NCBI RefSeq assembly: GCF_000022325.1
Contig: NC_012034.1
Location: 1-64,000, forward strand
Source of the DNA: Caldicellulosiruptor bescii DSM 6725
Lineage (GTDB): Bacteria > Bacillota > Thermoanaerobacteria > Caldicellulosiruptorales > Caldicellulosiruptoraceae
Reading direction: 5' to 3'
Length of the DNA stretch: 64,000 nt
The notes beneath the pieces are model-generated. The model was not told the DNA's origin and searched no databases. It worked only from the letters and a program-made list of their open reading frames with translations. The position numbers and the translations under genes were made by a program. Below are positions 11,935 to 21,837 of this stretch, piece by piece (position 1 is the first letter of the stretch; the number at the start of each line of letters is the position of its first letter).

Positions 11935-12132
11935 TGTGAAATGATGTGATAATCATTGAATTAAAACCTTAGTATAATTGTATGATTAGCAAAATGGGGT
12001 AATATAATTTGTAGTTTATAATAAAGATTTTGCAATAAAATACAATAGAATCCTGGATAAAAACGAAATTTTAAAATTTTGTTTGCAATATATAGGTAAA
12101 ACTCAATAGAACAAAAGCTATATATTGTAAAA

Positions 12133-12175
12133 AAGGGGTTATCCAATTATTTTTTTGGAACAGCCCTTAATTTTT
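12133..12175 (+). terminator. terminator-like hairpin after the RCC1 pseudogene
   Basis: AAGGGGTTATCCAA (12133-12146) and TTGGAACAGCCCTT (12155-12168) pair at 11 of 14 positions, followed by AATTTTTTG. Confidence 0.4.
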
Positions 12176-12553
12176 TGTAATACTTTCTTCTTCGTATTTT
12201 TAAGGCAACAAAATATAAAATTATTGAATAAAAGATATAACCATTGAAAGAAAAAATAGTTAATACGAAAAATTAAAAAATATCCTTTCTCATTTTGCAA
12301 CGGATACAGAATTGACGGGAGAGAAATATTTAGCCAAAGGGATATGTGCAGGCTATGGTTTTTAAAAGTGATAAAAACTTAATTTACTTGGTTACAGGAA
12401 AAGTGAAGAAAAATGACCTTGGCATGGGAATTTACATTTGCGAATAAACATGATAGTCAACAATTTCTTTTCAAACATTTTCCCACTTTTTTTGTTACGG
12501 CAAATACTCTTCTAACTATGCAAGAAGTTAACGTTAATTTAACAATAATATGG

Positions 12554-12582
12554 TTGACATTTTTTGCATTATTGTATAAAAT
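12554..12582 (+). promoter_or_regulatory. promoter of the SLH-RHS gene
   Basis: A perfect -35 TTGACA (12554-12559) is followed, with 17-bp spacing, by TAAAAT (12577-12582), or with 15-bp spacing by TATAAA (12575-12580). The gene starts about 60 bases downstream. Confidence 0.6.
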
Positions 12583-12643
12583 ACTACCCGAGTATATAAA
12601 TTAGTTTAAATAAATCAATTATTTTTGATGGGGGTAGATACAA

Positions 12644-15600
12644 GTGAGATTTCCAAAGAAATTGAGAGTATTGTTAACATTTCTTATTCTTTTAATCTTC
12701 ACCCTTAATACAAATCTATATGTCTTTTCACAAAGTAGTAATCTCAAGAACCAAGAGTCAAATTACAAAGATTTAATAGGACACTGGGCAGAGGATGAAT
12801 TTAGATGGTTGATAGAGAAGGGAATAATTAGTGGAGTGAAGGCAAATGGAGTAATGTTAGCAAAGCCAGATGAGAAGTTAACAAGAGCGGAAGCTGTTGT
12901 GATTATACTAAGAACTATATTTGAGAAGGAGCTTCTTGAGGAGGAAATAAAGAAATTAAAAGAGGATAGTTTTAAAGATATTTCAAATCATTGGAGCAGA
13001 GATTACATAAATGTAGCTGCGAGATATGGTTTGGTTAAAGGTTATTCAGACAAGACATTTAGACCAAATCAGAGAATTACACGTGAAGAGTTTGTTTTAA
13101 TGGTGATAAGGGTGAGCAAATATAGGGAGCAAGCAGCAAGTGAGGGCAAGCAAAACGATAAGAAGGTAAAATTTAAAGATGTGAGTGTTAACAATTTTGG
13201 ATATAACGAAATAATTTTTGCAGTTGAGAAAGGCTTGATCAAAGGCTATAGCGATGGTACATTTAGACCAAGAAGTTATATAAGCCGAGCAGAAGCAGCA
13301 GTAATAGTTGCAAGGGCATTGAAAGCGGATTTATTCATTACCTATAGAGCAAAGAAGCCTCAAATAACTAAAGAAAATGCGAGCGAATTTTTTGAACTTG
13401 TTGTTGATAAAGAGGAAGTAGGTATAATAGAAAAGGCGAAGCTCACACTAAAGAGCAAAGTAAAGGGTGTCAAGTTTACAGCAGAGTGGAAGGCAAGTGG
13501 TGGTAAACTTGAGGTAGCTAAAGATAATCAGAGTGCGATTTGGAGCCCGACAGATGCAGAAGAGGGTAAGAATTATATTGTGACTGTTGAAGTAACCATC
13601 CTGACAGATAATGGGGAAAAGATAAAAATACAAAAGGTTGCAAGGATACGAGTGAACGAGGGCGTCCAACTGACAAAGAATGAAAACATAGAAGAACCGG
13701 TGAATAAAATAGATCCATTATTTACCCAAAGAGAATCAAACAATTTAGTTCAAGAAAATTCTAGTTATAGCCCATTAGAAGAAAAACTTTCAGCGCCAAT
13801 ATTGAAAATAGCAAAAAAAGGTGAGTATGTAGAGCTTACTTGGAATGAGGTAAAAGGTGCAAGGAGTTACATTGTAAAAAGAGGGAAGGTAAGCGGGGAG
13901 TATGAGGTATTGGCAAGCGGAGTTATTACTACGGCGTATATTGATGGTCCTATGGATGGAAAAACAACGTATTACTATGTGGTTGCAGCAGTGGGAGCAA
14001 ATGGTACGACCAGTATGAATTCAAATGAGGTAGTGTACAAAGCACTGCCACAATCACCAAAGTTATTTGGGACATACAATGGGACAAGTGCACGTCTTAC
14101 ATGGACGAAAGCGAATGGAGCAGAGAGGTATACTCTTTACAGGAGCACAGTCAGTGGAGGACCATACTATGCAATTGCAGAAAACTTACTTACCAATGTG
14201 TTTGAAGATACTAATTTGACATCAGGTACAGTGTATTACTATGTAGTAAAAGCCATTAACGAATTAGGAGAAAGTGAATACTCAAATGAGGTAGCGATGG
14301 GGGAAGGAGTTACAGTTGCAGCTAAATTTAATCCTGATGACGACGAGGATGGAGATGGGTTGACAAATGTAGATGAGTTAAAATATGCAACAAGTTTGAA
14401 GAAGAATGATAGTGATGGAGATGGGTTGAGTGACGGTTATGAAGTAAAGAAAGGAACAAATCCATTAGTACCGGATACAGATAATGACGGGATATATGAT
14501 GGAGCAGAGGTTGTGATGGGAACAGACCCATTGACAAAGAATCCTTTGACAAGTGCCGAGAAATATGCGGTATCGGAAGATGGTAAAGTTTTTGTAAGAG
14601 CACTTTCTGATGCAAATATTTTAATAGCTCCCTTACAGGTAAAGAGGTCTGACAATGTGTTTATTAACTCATTGAAAGGAATAGTAGGTAAAGCGATAGA
14701 GATAACTGCAGGGGGATTTGATATAAAGAAGGCAGAGATAGTAGTGAACTATGATGAAGCAGAACTTAATGGTGTAGAAGAGAATAATTTAATGCTGTAT
14801 TATGTCAATTATGACAAGAAGATATTAGAGCCGTTAGAAGATGTTGTAGTAGATACAGTGTATAATCGAGTTTCGGGTAAGACAGAGCATTTTAGCACAT
14901 TTTTACTTGGTGATAAGAATATGCCAGTTGATCTTTCCAAAGTAGATATTGTGTTTGTACTTGACAACTCAGGTAGTATGTCGTCTAATGACCCAAATTA
15001 TTACAGAATAGAAGCAACAAAGAAATTTATACAAAATATAGATGAACTTAACAATAGAGTTGGGTTAGTAGATTTCGATAGCTCTGTAAGTGTTAGATCA
15101 AATTTGACATCTGACAAGAGCAAATTGTTACAAGCCCTAAATGCGATGAGATGGACAGGTGGTTCTACGAATATAGGAGGAGGATTGAAAGCTGCGCTGG
15201 GATTATTCGACCAAGAGCAATCTAAAAAGATAATAGTACTTTTATCAGACGGATATCACAACACAGGAATTCATCCAAACGATGTACTACCAGAATTAAT
15301 AAAACAAGAAATAGTAGTAAATACCATCGCATTGGGTAAAGATTGTGATAGGGAGTTATTACATGATATAGCTGATAAGACAAAAGGAGGCTATTTTTAC
15401 GTTGATAATACAGGAGGACTTTCTCAAGAAGATGTAGACAAGCAAATAGAGCTAATATACGAGAAACTAACTAAATGGATAACCCTTCAAAAGGAAGCAG
15501 AAAAGAATCTCAAACCTCAAGAAGTGTTAAGTATAGAGTACAATGATGTAGGTTTAGACAATGAAGAGTTTCATAAATGGATAACCACAGCTATGACTAA

Positions 15601-18600
15601 TTTACTTACGGGAAATTATATGGAAGAGTTTGATGATATTAGTATAGAGGGGAATGGTCCTGAGTTTAAATTTGTGAGGTATTACAATTCTTTTGCTAAT
15701 CAACAAAAGACGATAATAGGTAAAGGTTTTAGAACCAATTTTGACAGCAAGCTTACAAAGGTAGCGGGAGTCGGAATAGTCCAAGCAGGGGTATTGAATG
15801 TAAGAGAAGGACCGAATGTAAATACCAAAAAGATAGGGTATTTGACTAAGGGGACAAAGGTGCAGATTGAAGAGGATGGCAACAAGAACGGCAGTGGTTG
15901 GCACAGAATTGTGTATAAGGGTAAATCTGCATATATTTGCGCAGCATATGTCAAAGAGCTAAACAATGGAATTGAAGTAACATATCCAAGTGGTAGTATG
16001 ATAGTATTTGTGGATGATAATGGAGATGGGATTTACTTGTCAGACAGTAACAAAGCTGACAAGGTAGTTTTGTCAGGTAATGAATATATATTGATACAAA
16101 GAGATTTGACGAGATATGTTTTTGACAAGAGTGGAAAACTTATCAAAATTGGTGATAGAAATGAAAATTACATTACTATTGAGTATTCTGGTGAAAAGAT
16201 ATCTGCGGCAAGAGATGTTTTTGGCAGAAAATTAGAATTTATCTTTCAAGGGGATAACCTGGTATGTATAAGAGAGAACATCAAGGGTAAAATAGGTAGG
16301 AAAGTAGAATTTGTATATGATGACAAGGATAGACTAATAAAAGTAATTGGGGTTGATGGCGCAGAGACAAGATATGAATATGATGAGAAAGACAGACTCA
16401 AGAGGATAATTGATGCGAACGGGCACCAGGTGGTAAGGAATGAATATGATATTTTAGGTAGGATAGTGAGGCAATACGACGGGGAAGATATAATCAGATT
16501 TTTCATATACGATGATGAAGACAGAGTAAGATATTATATAGACGAAAATGGTAATGAGAGTATGGTAGTATTCAATGAAGAGCTAAAACCAATAAAAGAG
16601 AGAAATGCATTGGGTGGGGGTTGTGACTACAAGTATGAGATTAATGACGGTTCAAAGTGGATAGACGTGACAACTCCTGATTTGGATAAGGATGTAGTTG
16701 TGAGCGGTCTTACACGGGAAAAATATCAAGAGCTGAAAGAGAAAGGTAGCATGACAAAGCAGGTCACAATTCAGATAATAAAGACTTCTCCTAGTTTAGA
16801 AACAGCAAAGACTACACAAATATACGATGGACGTGGCAATATTATCCAAGTGATAGATGCTTATGGTAATTCAATAAAAATGAAATATGATAACAATAAT
16901 AATTTAATTGAGCAAACAGACAGGATTGGTGCTACTACCAAATATATTTATGATGCCGAGGGTATAAATTTAATTGAGAAAATTGATCCACTTGGAAACA
17001 AGGAAAGATATGAATATTATTCTATAAATTCGGGCATAAAACTCAATGGTTTACTTGCAAAGTATATAGATAAAAATGGGAATGAGACGAGATACTATTA
17101 TGAAGATGAATATAACAATTTAACACGAGTGGTTGACGCAGAAGGTTATGAGACAAAATATGAATATGACCAGTTAGGCAGAAAAATAAAAGAAATAAAT
17201 GAAAGAGGATATGTAACAAGGTTTGAGTATGATCCAGAAGGCAGAATTACAAAAGAAATAGACGCGTTTGGTAAAACAAAAGTATATGTATATGACAAAG
17301 TAGGTAATTTAATAGAAGAAATCGATCGCCTTGGCAACAAAACAAGATATGTATACGATGATAAAAACAGGCTTATAAAAGAAATTGATGCGATGGGTGG
17401 AGAGTATCAATACTTTTATGATCCTGTAGGGAACAAGATAAAGGAGATAGACCCTGAAGGAAGAGTAACCAAATATACTTATGATGAACTGAACAGACTT
17501 GTTGAGATAGAAGATGCAGAAGGCAATAAAACCAAATTCAAGTATGATTTAGCAGGCAGGAAAATATCAGAGGTAAATGCCTTAGGAAAAGAGACAAGAT
17601 ATGAATATGATTTATTAGGAAGACTTACGAAAGTGATTGATCCTTTAGGTAAAACCCGAAGTTACCAATACAATGCTGAAGGGTATAAAATATCAGAGAC
17701 GAATAAAAATGGTGCCACTACTTCATATGTATATGATTTAGCAGGAAGGTTAATAACAGCATATTATCCAGATGGAACTAGAAGGAGCTATAACTACGAT
17801 AATAATGGCAATGTAATCAGTATCATCAATCCAAAAGGATATGTGACAAAATACTACTACGACAAATTAAACAGGGTAATCAAGGTAGAAGACAGCAACG
17901 GCAAAGCAGTAACATATGAGTATGACGGTTGTGGAAATGTAATTTGCTTTAAAGACAAAAAAGGAAGAGAAACAAGGTACGAATATGATGCTCTTGACAG
18001 AGTAAAAAGAGTAATAGCACCAAACGGAGCACAAACAGAGTATGAGTACGATGCAGAGGGCAGAGTTGTCAAGGTCACAGATGCAAAAGGAAGAAGCGAG
18101 GAATATATGTATGATGAGCTTGGTAGAGTTGTTGTATATAAGGACAAGTTAGGAAATGTAATCAAATACGCATATGACAAGGTGGGTAATAGAACACAGC
18201 TTATTGATAGAAGAGGAAATGCAACAAAGTATGAGTATGATAAATTGAATAGGGTAGTAAAGGTGATTGACGCGTATGGAAATGAAAGTAGGCTGGAGTA
18301 TGATGCTGTTGGGAATAATATAGCAAAGACAGACAGAAGAGGAAACACAACAAAGTATGAATATGATGCAAATAACAGACTAGTGACAATAATTGATCCA
18401 TATGGAAATAAGATTAGATTTGAGTATGATGGAGAAGGCAATGTAATATGCAGAATAGATGCAAGAGGGAACAGAATGTATTATAGTTATGATGGATTGA
18501 ACAGGTTGAGGACTGTACAAGACAACGATGGCAGGAAAACTGTTTATGAATATGATGAGAATGGGAATATAGTAAAGATAATACGACCAGACGGCAAGTA

Positions 18601-21600
18601 TGTAACCTACAGGTATGACAGTTTGGACAGGTTGGTAAGAGTTACACAAGAGAATGGAGCTGTGACAGAGTATAGGTATGACGAAGAGGATAATTTAATT
18701 GAGGTCAAGGATGGGAATGGCAATATAACAAGGTATGAATACAATGAGATAGACAGACCTGTCAAAGTAATAGATGCAATCGGCAATGAAGAAAGATATA
18801 GCTATGACTTAGTAGGGAATATAGTATATGCGATAGACAAGAATGGAGTTAGGATAGAGTACAGCTATGACCAACTTGACAGGGTAGTGCATGTTAAAGC
18901 TGGCGGAGTAGAGGTGAGATATAGTTATGATGAGGAAGGCAACAGAGTCCAGATGTCAGACAAAACAGGGATAAACAAATATGAATATGATAAGCTAAAT
19001 AGGTTGATAAGGAAAATATACCCAGATGGCAAGAGTATAGAATATGAATACGACCAAGAAGGTAATGTAATAAAGGTAAAAGACCCGAGCGGATATGTGA
19101 CGCAATACAAGTATGATAAGATGAATCGGCTTGAAGAGGTGATAACCTCAGATGGTAGCACAAGATATTCATACGATGAGAATGGAAATGTGAAATCAAT
19201 AGAGTATCCGAATAAGCTGAAGTTTGAGTACGAATATGATAGCAGGAACTTACTTAAAGGATTAGTGGTTACAGCGAGAGATGTTGTAAGGAATGAGATA
19301 GATAAGTATTATACTCCTAGCAGTGTGATAGAACAAGGTGGTGGCACAAGCACATATATTTACAAGTATGAATATGGATATGATGACAATGGCAATATGA
19401 TATACAAACAGGAGCCTATAGGTAGGACAGAGTACAAGTATGATGAGGTAGGTAGAGTAGCTGAAGTCAAAGATAGATTTGGACGATTAACTCGATATGA
19501 ATATGACAATGTAGGCAATAGAATAAAGGAGATAGTAGAGGTCCCGACAGGTATAAGCAGAGATAGTCTTAATTCTGAAGGGCTGAATATTAGATACGAT
19601 TATGGAGAAGTATACAGCGTTGAGAAGACTTACACATATGATAAATTAAATAGACTATTGAGCATTGAATCTCGAGACAGAGAAGGGAATATTGTAGGTG
19701 TTAACAGCTACGGCTATGACAACAATGGGAATTTGATAAGAGCAGAGGAAAGATGGCGCACAAGAGTATACAAGGGTCAGGGAAGCAAAGTAGTTGCAAA
19801 AGAGATAGAAAAGCAAGATTTACAGACTGTATATCAAGATGCATATACTGCAGAGAATGTTCAGGTACAGACAAGCGTATATAACTCAGCATATAGTTTG
19901 GACAATAGCACAGTAGTGATTTCAGTATATGATAGTGTGTACAATAGTGCATACAATTTACAAAATTCAAGTTCTGAGCAGAGTATTACTGTAAAAGACG
20001 TAGTTTACGAGACGGTATATGAAGATGTTTATGAGATAGAAGAGAAGATTAAAGTAAGTGAATTTAGATATGATGAGCTTGGCAGGATGGTATGGGCAAA
20101 GGTTGACAATAATGTGGTAGAATTTGAATACGACGGAGATGGGCTCAGAACAAAGAAGATAACAGCAAATGATGTAAAAACATACTACTGGTCTGGCAGC
20201 AATCTTATTTATGAAAGCGATGCAACGGGCAAAGGATTCAGCAGCATATGGGGCTTGAGTATGATAGGAAGGACGGACGGTAGTAATACAGAGTATTTTA
20301 TGAAAGATGGGCATGGAGATGTACTTATCACGTTTGACAAAAGTGGGCAGAGGAAGAATATATATGAATATGATTTGTATGGTAATGTAATAAAAGAAAT
20401 AGAGACAGGGCAAGAGAACCCGATAAGATATGCTGGATATTACTATGACAAGGAATTAGAATGGTATTATTTAAAGACAAGGTATTACGATAGTAGGATA
20501 GGGAGGTTTGTGAAAGAGGATGGCATAAAGGGAGATATAACAGACCCAGAAAGTTTGAACCTATACACTTACTGTACAAACAATCCTGTGAATTTATATG
20601 ATCCGGATGGAGAGTTTGCGATAGTGCCACTGTTAGTAGGATTAGCAGTGCAGACTGTAAGTGGAGTATTGTTAGATTATATAATAGATAGGAAAAATTT
20701 CAATCTTTGGAAGAGTATTGGAACAAATTTAGTAGTGTCAATGGTTGGTATAGTAACAGGAGGAATAGCAAGTTCAATAAAGCTTGGTACAAAAATAACT
20801 AAAGTTGCACCGAAAGTAGCAAAACTAACAGAAAGATTAGTAAGATGGGGAAGTGAAAAAGCTGTTAAAAAACCTAACTCTAAGGTTGCAAAATTTATAA
20901 ATAAATTTACAGAAGATGTTGCAAAACCTTTTATTGATAAATTAGGCACTCCAAAGACATGGGTTATGGCTGGGTTAAAAGCACTGACCCAAACAGGTGC
21001 GGATGCGACGATAGATATGATATCTGGTGAAAAAGTTACCGCAGGATCAATTTCTCTCGATATACTTTTGAGAACTGCATTTGGTGCGTTTGGCTCAGCA
21101 ACAGGAAACGTGAAACTATTTGGAGGTGGATTGAGGAGAATATTTAAATTACCTCCCTCTAAGAAAGCGGAAAGTTGGGATGCTGCTGCTAAAAGAGTAG
21201 TTGCAAAATATTTGATAGAAGATTTAGAGGCGGGATTATCAAATTTTGGCAAAAAGTGTTCACTTGATGCATTAAAGGGTATTAACTTAGGAAGGATATT
21301 GGGACGAGCAGGAAGAAAGTTTACAAAATATATAGTAAATAAATTGGAAATGCAAAAGTATTCAATAACAAATGTTTCAGGGATCCAAGGGGAAAGTGGT
21401 GGAGGAGTATTAGACGAGTTTATTGTTCAAAATAATAAAAAAACAGGCGAGGATGTAAAATGGACAAGAGGAAGTGGAGTAAGTAGTCCAGCGACAATTG
21501 GTATCTGGGGCACTGCAGGTGAACATGAGGTTGGACAAATAAAAGGAGTAGCAGCACAAGGATTGAATTTTAGCTGGAGCATACAATCAAAGATGGGAGC

Positions 21601-21727
21601 TGATTTAAACTTAGGGGCGGTAAGAGGAGGCGAGCCGAGGACGCCGACAGTAGATTTAAAATTCGGCTATATGGCACCTATGAGAAGGATGATAGTGCCG
21701 AGGGTAGGCAGGGTATTAGCATATTGA
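12644..21727 (+). CDS. giant SLH-anchored RHS/YD-repeat surface protein, candidate polymorphic toxin
   Basis: A 3027-residue exported protein. Order: signal peptide (1-30); three SLH domains (about 40-230; motifs GHWAEDEFRWLIEKGII, YSDKTFRPNQRITREEF, YSDGTFRPRSYISRAEA); an Ig-like stretch; two fibronectin-III domains (about 383-550); a DGDGL/DTDNDG calcium-binding thrombospondin-3-like segment (about 564-633); a vWA domain with MIDAS DNSGSMS near 770; an SH3b domain (about 1041-1105); several dozen YD repeats (about 1125-2590); the RHS core GYYYDKELEWYYLKTRYYDS (about 2600-2656); and a distinct C-terminal region (2657-3027) of unknown fold. SLH domains bind cell-wall pyruvylated polymer. RHS shells in known polymorphic toxins encase a C-terminal toxin. 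The GTG start follows GGGGG. The tip has no toxin motif I recognise; that it is a toxin is inferred from the family. Confidence 0.88.
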   Translation: MRFPKKLRVLLTFLILLIFTLNTNLYVFSQSSNLKNQESNYKDLIGHWAEDEFRWLIEKGIISGVKANGVMLAKPDEKLTRAEAVVIILRTIFEKELLEEEIKKLKEDSFKDISNHWSRDYINVAARYGLVKGYSDKTFRPNQRITREEFVLMVIRVSKYREQAASEGKQNDKKVKFKDVSVNNFGYNEIIFAVEKGLIKGYSDGTFRPRSYISRAEAAVIVARALKADLFITYRAKKPQITKENASEFFELVVDKEEVGIIEKAKLTLKSKVKGVKFTAEWKASGGKLEVAKDNQSAIWSPTDAEEGKNYIVTVEVTILTDNGEKIKIQKVARIRVNEGVQLTKNENIEEPVNKIDPLFTQRESNNLVQENSSYSPLEEKLSAPILKIAKKGEYVELTWNEVKGARSYIVKRGKVSGEYEVLASGVITTAYIDGPMDGKTTYYYVVAAVGANGTTSMNSNEVVYKALPQSPKLFGTYNGTSARLTWTKANGAERYTLYRSTVSGGPYYAIAENLLTNVFEDTNLTSGTVYYYVVKAINELGESEYSNEVAMGEGVTVAAKFNPDDDEDGDGLTNVDELKYATSLKKNDSDGDGLSDGYEVKKGTNPLVPDTDNDGIYDGAEVVMGTDPLTKNPLTSAEKYAVSEDGKVFVRALSDANILIAPLQVKRSDNVFINSLKGIVGKAIEITAGGFDIKKAEIVVNYDEAELNGVEENNLMLYYVNYDKKILEPLEDVVVDTVYNRVSGKTEHFSTFLLGDKNMPVDLSKVDIVFVLDNSGSMSSNDPNYYRIEATKKFIQNIDELNNRVGLVDFDSSVSVRSNLTSDKSKLLQALNAMRWTGGSTNIGGGLKAALGLFDQEQSKKIIVLLSDGYHNTGIHPNDVLPELIKQEIVVNTIALGKDCDRELLHDIADKTKGGYFYVDNTGGLSQEDVDKQIELIYEKLTKWITLQKEAEKNLKPQEVLSIEYNDVGLDNEEFHKWITTAMTNLLTGNYMEEFDDISIEGNGPEFKFVRYYNSFANQQKTIIGKGFRTNFDSKLTKVAGVGIVQAGVLNVREGPNVNTKKIGYLTKGTKVQIEEDGNKNGSGWHRIVYKGKSAYICAAYVKELNNGIEVTYPSGSMIVFVDDNGDGIYLSDSNKADKVVLSGNEYILIQRDLTRYVFDKSGKLIKIGDRNENYITIEYSGEKISAARDVFGRKLEFIFQGDNLVCIRENIKGKIGRKVEFVYDDKDRLIKVIGVDGAETRYEYDEKDRLKRIIDANGHQVVRNEYDILGRIVRQYDGEDIIRFFIYDDEDRVRYYIDENGNESMVVFNEELKPIKERNALGGGCDYKYEINDGSKWIDVTTPDLDKDVVVSGLTREKYQELKEKGSMTKQVTIQIIKTSPSLETAKTTQIYDGRGNIIQVIDAYGNSIKMKYDNNNNLIEQTDRIGATTKYIYDAEGINLIEKIDPLGNKERYEYYSINSGIKLNGLLAKYIDKNGNETRYYYEDEYNNLTRVVDAEGYETKYEYDQLGRKIKEINERGYVTRFEYDPEGRITKEIDAFGKTKVYVYDKVGNLIEEIDRLGNKTRYVYDDKNRLIKEIDAMGGEYQYFYDPVGNKIKEIDPEGRVTKYTYDELNRLVEIEDAEGNKTKFKYDLAGRKISEVNALGKETRYEYDLLGRLTKVIDPLGKTRSYQYNAEGYKISETNKNGATTSYVYDLAGRLITAYYPDGTRRSYNYDNNGNVISIINPKGYVTKYYYDKLNRVIKVEDSNGKAVTYEYDGCGNVICFKDKKGRETRYEYDALDRVKRVIAPNGAQTEYEYDAEGRVVKVTDAKGRSEEYMYDELGRVVVYKDKLGNVIKYAYDKVGNRTQLIDRRGNATKYEYDKLNRVVKVIDAYGNESRLEYDAVGNNIAKTDRRGNTTKYEYDANNRLVTIIDPYGNKIRFEYDGEGNVICRIDARGNRMYYSYDGLNRLRTVQDNDGRKTVYEYDENGNIVKIIRPDGKYVTYRYDSLDRLVRVTQENGAVTEYRYDEEDNLIEVKDGNGNITRYEYNEIDRPVKVIDAIGNEERYSYDLVGNIVYAIDKNGVRIEYSYDQLDRVVHVKAGGVEVRYSYDEEGNRVQMSDKTGINKYEYDKLNRLIRKIYPDGKSIEYEYDQEGNVIKVKDPSGYVTQYKYDKMNRLEEVITSDGSTRYSYDENGNVKSIEYPNKLKFEYEYDSRNLLKGLVVTARDVVRNEIDKYYTPSSVIEQGGGTSTYIYKYEYGYDDNGNMIYKQEPIGRTEYKYDEVGRVAEVKDRFGRLTRYEYDNVGNRIKEIVEVPTGISRDSLNSEGLNIRYDYGEVYSVEKTYTYDKLNRLLSIESRDREGNIVGVNSYGYDNNGNLIRAEERWRTRVYKGQGSKVVAKEIEKQDLQTVYQDAYTAENVQVQTSVYNSAYSLDNSTVVISVYDSVYNSAYNLQNSSSEQSITVKDVVYETVYEDVYEIEEKIKVSEFRYDELGRMVWAKVDNNVVEFEYDGDGLRTKKITANDVKTYYWSGSNLIYESDATGKGFSSIWGLSMIGRTDGSNTEYFMKDGHGDVLITFDKSGQRKNIYEYDLYGNVIKEIETGQENPIRYAGYYYDKELEWYYLKTRYYDSRIGRFVKEDGIKGDITDPESLNLYTYCTNNPVNLYDPDGEFAIVPLLVGLAVQTVSGVLLDYIIDRKNFNLWKSIGTNLVVSMVGIVTGGIASSIKLGTKITKVAPKVAKLTERLVRWGSEKAVKKPNSKVAKFINKFTEDVAKPFIDKLGTPKTWVMAGLKALTQTGADATIDMISGEKVTAGSISLDILLRTAFGAFGSATGNVKLFGGGLRRIFKLPPSKKAESWDAAAKRVVAKYLIEDLEAGLSNFGKKCSLDALKGINLGRILGRAGRKFTKYIVNKLEMQKYSITNVSGIQGESGGGVLDEFIVQNNKKTGEDVKWTRGSGVSSPATIGIWGTAGEHEVGQIKGVAAQGLNFSWSIQSKMGADLNLGAVRGGEPRTPTVDLKFGYMAPMRRMIVPRVGRVLAY

Positions 21728-21737
21728 TAAAGAGTAG

Positions 21738-21775
21738 TGCTCTCCTACAGGTTTATTTTTAGCTGTAGGAGAGCA
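21738..21775 (+). terminator. hairpin after the rhs gene (terminator or attenuator)
   Basis: A perfect 13-bp stem, TGCTCTCCTACAG (21738-21750) with CTGTAGGAGAGCA (21763-21775). The following T tract is weak (TTTATACATTTT), so it may only partly terminate transcription before the next genes. A diverged copy occurs at 26489-26527. Confidence 0.65.
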
Positions 21776-21837
21776 TTTATACATTTTGTCTTTGAAAAAG
21801 TTTAGTTTGGGATTAAAAGGAGAAAAGAGGGAAGAGC

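Larger units (their letters stand above)
11935..12643. other. gene-free AT-rich interval
   Basis: About 700 bases with no credible coding frame on either strand. It holds a terminator-like hairpin near its start and the promoter of the giant SLH-RHS gene near its end; I recognise nothing else. The short open frame at 12413-12604 lacks a ribosome site and any family resemblance. Confidence 0.6.

Noticed and set aside
12413-12604. 63-residue open frame before the rhs gene
   Set aside because: No ribosome site, no family resemblance, and it overlaps the promoter of the next gene.
16300-19500. Regular repeats that could suggest a CRISPR array or long reverse-strand genes
   Set aside because: The periodicity comes from YD repeats (about 20 codons each) of the rhs gene; the repeats are not identical and there are no spacers. 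The open reverse frames here are shadows of biased codon use.
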